7,990 nucleotides of DNA from Dokdonella_A sp035760865 (GTDB lineage Bacteria > Pseudomonadota > Gammaproteobacteria > Xanthomonadales > Rhodanobacteraceae), in NCBI GenBank assembly GCA_035760865.1, contig DASTSE010000457.1:1-7990 (forward strand), given 5' to 3'. The position numbers were made by a program, and so were the translations under genes. The first letter of the stretch is position 1. The number at the start of each line of letters is the position of its first letter. Positions 6,301 to 7,990 of the stretch are shown here, one piece after another. The notes under the pieces were generated by a model, which was given only the letters and a program-made list of their open reading frames with translations, made no database searches and was not told where the DNA came from.

Positions 6301-7431
6301 GAGACGTGGTTCGTGCAGGTCGGCCCGAGCTGGCACCTCGAGTCCAGCGGCGTGCCCGCAGTCGCCGCATCGCCTGCGGACGAGCGCGGCACGCATCGCT
6401 ACGAGTTCCATCCGCTGCCGGGCGAGAAGCTCGAACTCGAGGTCATGCGGCCCGAGCCGGCACAGGGGGCGTCGCGCGCGATCGACGCGGTGGCCCTCGT
6501 GCGCAGCGTCGGCCAGCGCGGTTCGGACGTCACGCTGACCCTGCGCATGCGCGCGAGCCGCGGCGGCGAACACGCGATCACGTTGCCGGAGGGCGCCGAA
6601 CTGACCGGCAGCAGCCGCGACGGCCAGCCGCTCAACCTGCGACTGCAGGACGGCAAGCTCGGCCTGCCGCTCGTGCCCGGTGCGCACGCGTTCGAAATCC
6701 GCTGGCGCGACGACGTGGCGGCGAGCGTCCAGGTGCGCACGCCCGCGATCGCGCTCGGCCTGCCTGCGGCGAACATCGATCTGGGCATCGACCTGCCGAG
6801 CGATCGCTGGCTGCTCGCGACGACCGGGCCTGCAGCCGGTCCGGCCGTGCTGTACTGGAGCGAACTCGCGCTCGCGCTGCTGCTCGCGTGGGCGCTCGGT
6901 CGGTTGCGTCGTTCGCCACTCGCGGCCTGGCAGTGGCTGCTGCTCGCGCTCGGCTTCTCGACGTTCTCGTGGTTCGCCCTGCTCGTGGTCGTCGCGTGGC
7001 TGTTCGCGCTCGACCTGCGTGCGCGCTCGGCGCCGCGCCACTGGGTCGCGTTCAACCTCGGCCAGATCGGCCTGCCACTCCTCACCCTCGTCGCATTGCT
7101 GTGCCTGCTCGCCGCGGTGCAGTCCGGCCTGCTCGGCACGCCGGACATGGCGGTCGCCGGCAACGGTTCGGACGCTCACGCGCTGCGCTGGTTCGCGGAT
7201 CGGAGTGCCGATGCGTTGCCGGTCGCGCGCGCGATCAGCCTGCCGCTGTGGATGCACAAGATCGCGATGCTCGCGTGGGCGTTGTGGCTCGCGACCGCCC
7301 TGGTCGGCTGGCTGCGCCGCGGCTTCGACGCGTGGAGCAGCACGGGCTACTGGCGCGCGGCGCCGAAACCGGTCGTCGACGTGCCGCAGGTTTCGCCGCC
7401 GGCGGTCGTCGCGACGGAGGGCGGCCCCTGA
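3313..7431 (+). CDS. Giant multi-pass envelope protein of unknown function, internally duplicated
   Basis: 1372 residues. No named family is recognised. Residues 1-19 (MRSFARLLFALCLPFAAHA) form a signal peptide with likely cleavage after Ala19. Then come a beta-rich, probably periplasmic domain (about 20-465); a group of about four membrane helices (468-558); a loop with an acidic patch and a Pro/Ala-rich linker (about 610-637); a membrane helix (694-718); a second hydrophobic segment ending in AHA (728-746); a second beta-rich domain (about 747-1175, with two Cys at its beginning in KCAPSC); about five C-terminal helices (1179-1336); and a polar tail. Matching landmarks recur in both halves about 715 residues apart: PLPG/PLPN with a DG turn at 87-135 and 799-847, EIW/ETW at 280 and 997, VEWR/IRWR at 405-408 and 1129-1132, and LPDGYRLLA/LPSDRWLLA at 445 and 1161. 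No enzymatic motif was seen. It starts 79 bases after the PycTM-like gene and nearly touches prmC, so it may share transcripts with both. A role in envelope assembly or sensing would be speculation. Confidence 0.85.
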   Translation: MRSFARLLFALCLPFAAHAANDVPAVLEPWRAWVMHDQEFRACPLISGHAGAQAGDYLCAWPGVLALAADAQGASIVQRWRVDAESWVPLPGDAGHWPQQVTVDGRPAAVVDREGPALRLGTGSHEVRARIPWTDRPQTLRVPESVGLLALSIDGKAVAPVQRDGDEVTLGRVAVEAPEADSLQVRVYRRLEDGVPALLATRIEVAVSGQAREEVFGPALPPGFDPLSLASTWPARLDADGRLRVRVQPGSDTLVLEARALAPVDAVKARVPGEPWPQQEIWSYAAASPLRVTVASGELPVDPAQAQVPAEWSQLPAFALGDGATLAIEQRSRGQDPDARNQLRLEREMWLDFDGHGWFARDRVRGRMLRDWRLDVAPPFVLERAQAGDDPLLVTRGPQAGSTGVEWRSGDVDLGAGVRIEPTSAAWPIAGWQSNFDGISATVHLPDGYRLLAAPGADFARGSWVSAWTLYDVFVAAVLALLAWRLLGWTGVLVAVAYVVLGYQEPGSPRWLLLAALGLGLALRAMPAGRLARVVEWARRGLLVLLALAALPFVAAQLRMAMHPQLEAGDAGRAIDFDFGVARRQAIAPVPRSEEEKLAEDTMQNEAVVATAPLPASAPAAPPPPPAEPAKAQAAGGVFRHRVASRKIERYSESTVLQTGAGEPGWTRGRRYELGWSGRVVPEQTMRLMIAPSWLVRILRVLLVGLLAWLVARLLQPVVRAWKAPPQAAAAALVAFVALAAPHAHAQAFPPGDLLAGLRARLAEAPKCAPSCASYANAQVVAHGDEIRVVLEAHALERGALPLPNGTRDLDLRRTTLDGVAQDGVARADGALWLAVPGGVHRIQLEFAAAADKLSLDFPLAPPRVAFDGDGWEASGIEDAHLLTGTLALVRARANGEQAVGSTQQFAPYVRVERTIDLGLDWSVATVVTRLAPLDGGFTVAVPLLEGEHVTSAGFKVDDARVVVALGDGVRATSWDSKLDKAGKLVLVAPPLGDRAETWFVQVGPSWHLESSGVPAVAASPADERGTHRYEFHPLPGEKLELEVMRPEPAQGASRAIDAVALVRSVGQRGSDVTLTLRMRASRGGEHAITLPEGAELTGSSRDGQPLNLRLQDGKLGLPLVPGAHAFEIRWRDDVAASVQVRTPAIALGLPAANIDLGIDLPSDRWLLATTGPAAGPAVLYWSELALALLLAWALGRLRRSPLAAWQWLLLALGFSTFSWFALLVVVAWLFALDLRARSAPRHWVAFNLGQIGLPLLTLVALLCLLAAVQSGLLGTPDMAVAGNGSDAHALRWFADRSADALPVARAISLPLWMHKIAMLAWALWLATALVGWLRRGFDAWSSTGYWRAAPKPVVDVPQVSPPAVVATEGGP
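7416..7420 (+). promoter_or_regulatory. Strong ribosome binding site before prmC, inside the end of the previous gene
   Basis: GGAGG lies within the last codons of the giant envelope protein. Spacing is 7 bases to a CTG at 7428 that overlaps the previous stop, 16 bases to GTG 7437, and 28 bases to ATG 7449. The spacing argues for translational coupling and for a start before the ATG. Confidence 0.6.
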
Positions 7432-7436
7432 ACGAC

Positions 7437-7990
7437 GTGCGTGCCCTGATGGCGAGCGCTGCGGCGAGGCTCGGTGGCGACGACGCACGCGGCGAGGCAG
7501 AGCTGCTGCTCGCGCACGTGCTCGGTCGCACGCGCGCATGGCTGTTCGCATGGCCCGAACACGAACCGGGCGCGGAGCAGGTCGACGCGTTCGAGCAACT
7601 CGTCGACGCCCGCCGGACGGGCGCGCCGGTCGCCTACCTGCTCGGGCGGCGCGGCTTCTGGTCGTTCGACCTCGCGGTTTCGCCCGCGGTGCTGATTCCG
7701 CGCGCGGAAACGGAACTGCTGGTCGAGCTCGCGCTGGAACGCATGCCGGCCGGCGAAGCCTGCTCGATCGCGGACCTCGGCACGGGTTCCGGCGCGATCG
7801 CGCTCGCGCTCGCGCACGAGCGGCCGCGCGCGCGCGTGGTCGCGACCGACGCGAGCGCGGAAGCGCTCGCTGTCGCTCGCGGGAACGCACGGCGGCTCGG
7901 CATCGACAATGTCGAGTTCGGGTACGGCGACTGGTTCGCCGCGCTCGGCGACGAGCGTTTCCTCCTCGTCGCATCGAATCCGCCGTACAT
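7437..7990 (+). CDS. prmC: Peptide chain release factor N5-glutamine methyltransferase (partial, 3' end outside the window)
   Basis: PrmC (HemK) uses S-adenosylmethionine to methylate the glutamine of the GGQ motif in release factors RF1 and RF2, which speeds peptide release at stop codons. About 184 residues are present, of a usual 275-290. Numbering from GTG 7437, the N-terminal helical release-factor-binding domain carries EAELLLAHVLGRTRAWL and GRRGFWS. A linker with the family hallmark IPRAETELLVE starts at residue 87. The Rossmann-type methyltransferase domain follows, with the SAM loop DLGTGSGAIALALA (113-126), the acidic residue of ATDAS (Asp138), and the substrate-glutamine motif NPPY (181-184) right at the window edge. 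The frame is continuous with no stop up to the edge. The start is uncertain. GTG 7437 is the first conventional codon after the previous stop, CTG 7428 has better ribosome-site spacing and matches the N-terminal length of E. coli PrmC, and ATG 7449 would cut into the conserved first helix. The gene is probably translationally coupled to the giant envelope gene. Confidence 0.93.
   Translation, partial: MRALMASAAARLGGDDARGEAELLLAHVLGRTRAWLFAWPEHEPGAEQVDAFEQLVDARRTGAPVAYLLGRRGFWSFDLAVSPAVLIPRAETELLVELALERMPAGEACSIADLGTGSGAIALALAHERPRARVVATDASAEALAVARGNARRLGIDNVEFGYGDWFAALGDERFLLVASNPPY

Noticed and set aside
3130..7974. Minus-strand open frame of 1614 codons opposite the giant envelope gene
   Set aside because: Its product is a monotonous Arg/Ala/Asp/Glu-rich string with no domain. 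It is the expected antisense artefact of a high-GC gene with G/C-ending codons, while the plus strand has a signal peptide, ribosome site and membrane helices.

Overview
The window is high-GC bacterial chromosome with tightly packed genes. The make-up suggests a gammaproteobacterium of the Xanthomonadales/Lysobacterales type. The pointers are strong G/C-ending codon bias, an exported protein ending in a pre-peptidase C-terminal (PPC) type tail, an AidB-like acyl-CoA dehydrogenase, and prmC behind a very large membrane protein. This placement is inferred from composition and protein style, not from a database match.

Layout, left to right. (1) Positions 1-126 hold the last 41 codons of an exported protein with a PPC-type tail, closed by a strong intrinsic terminator at 162-192. 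(2) On the minus strand, an AidB-like acyl-CoA dehydrogenase (2534 to 888) is followed 40 bases later by a single-domain asparaginase-like protein (847 to 359). They look like a two-gene operon that converges on gene 1. (3) A 144-base divergent promoter region (2535-2678) separates that operon from a plus-strand gene. (4) The gene at 2679-3233 encodes a 184-residue, three-helix membrane protein that reads as a PycTM-type (formerly DUF5706) Pycsar effector, but no nucleotide cyclase lies beside it. (5) A 1372-residue envelope protein (3313-7431) has a signal peptide, two large beta-rich probably periplasmic domains and two sets of membrane helices. Its two halves look like an ancient tandem duplication with an offset of about 715 residues. 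(6) prmC, the release-factor glutamine methyltransferase, starts within a few bases of the previous stop and runs off the right edge.

How the genes relate: the dehydrogenase and asparaginase are probably co-transcribed and metabolic. The PycTM-like gene, the giant envelope protein and prmC lie in one direction with gaps of 79 and about 5 bases or less. The last two are probably translationally coupled. Whether the PycTM-like gene belongs functionally with the giant protein is open. The best candidates for something undescribed are the cyclase-less PycTM-like protein and the internally duplicated giant envelope protein. No RNA gene, insertion sequence, CRISPR array or integrase was seen.
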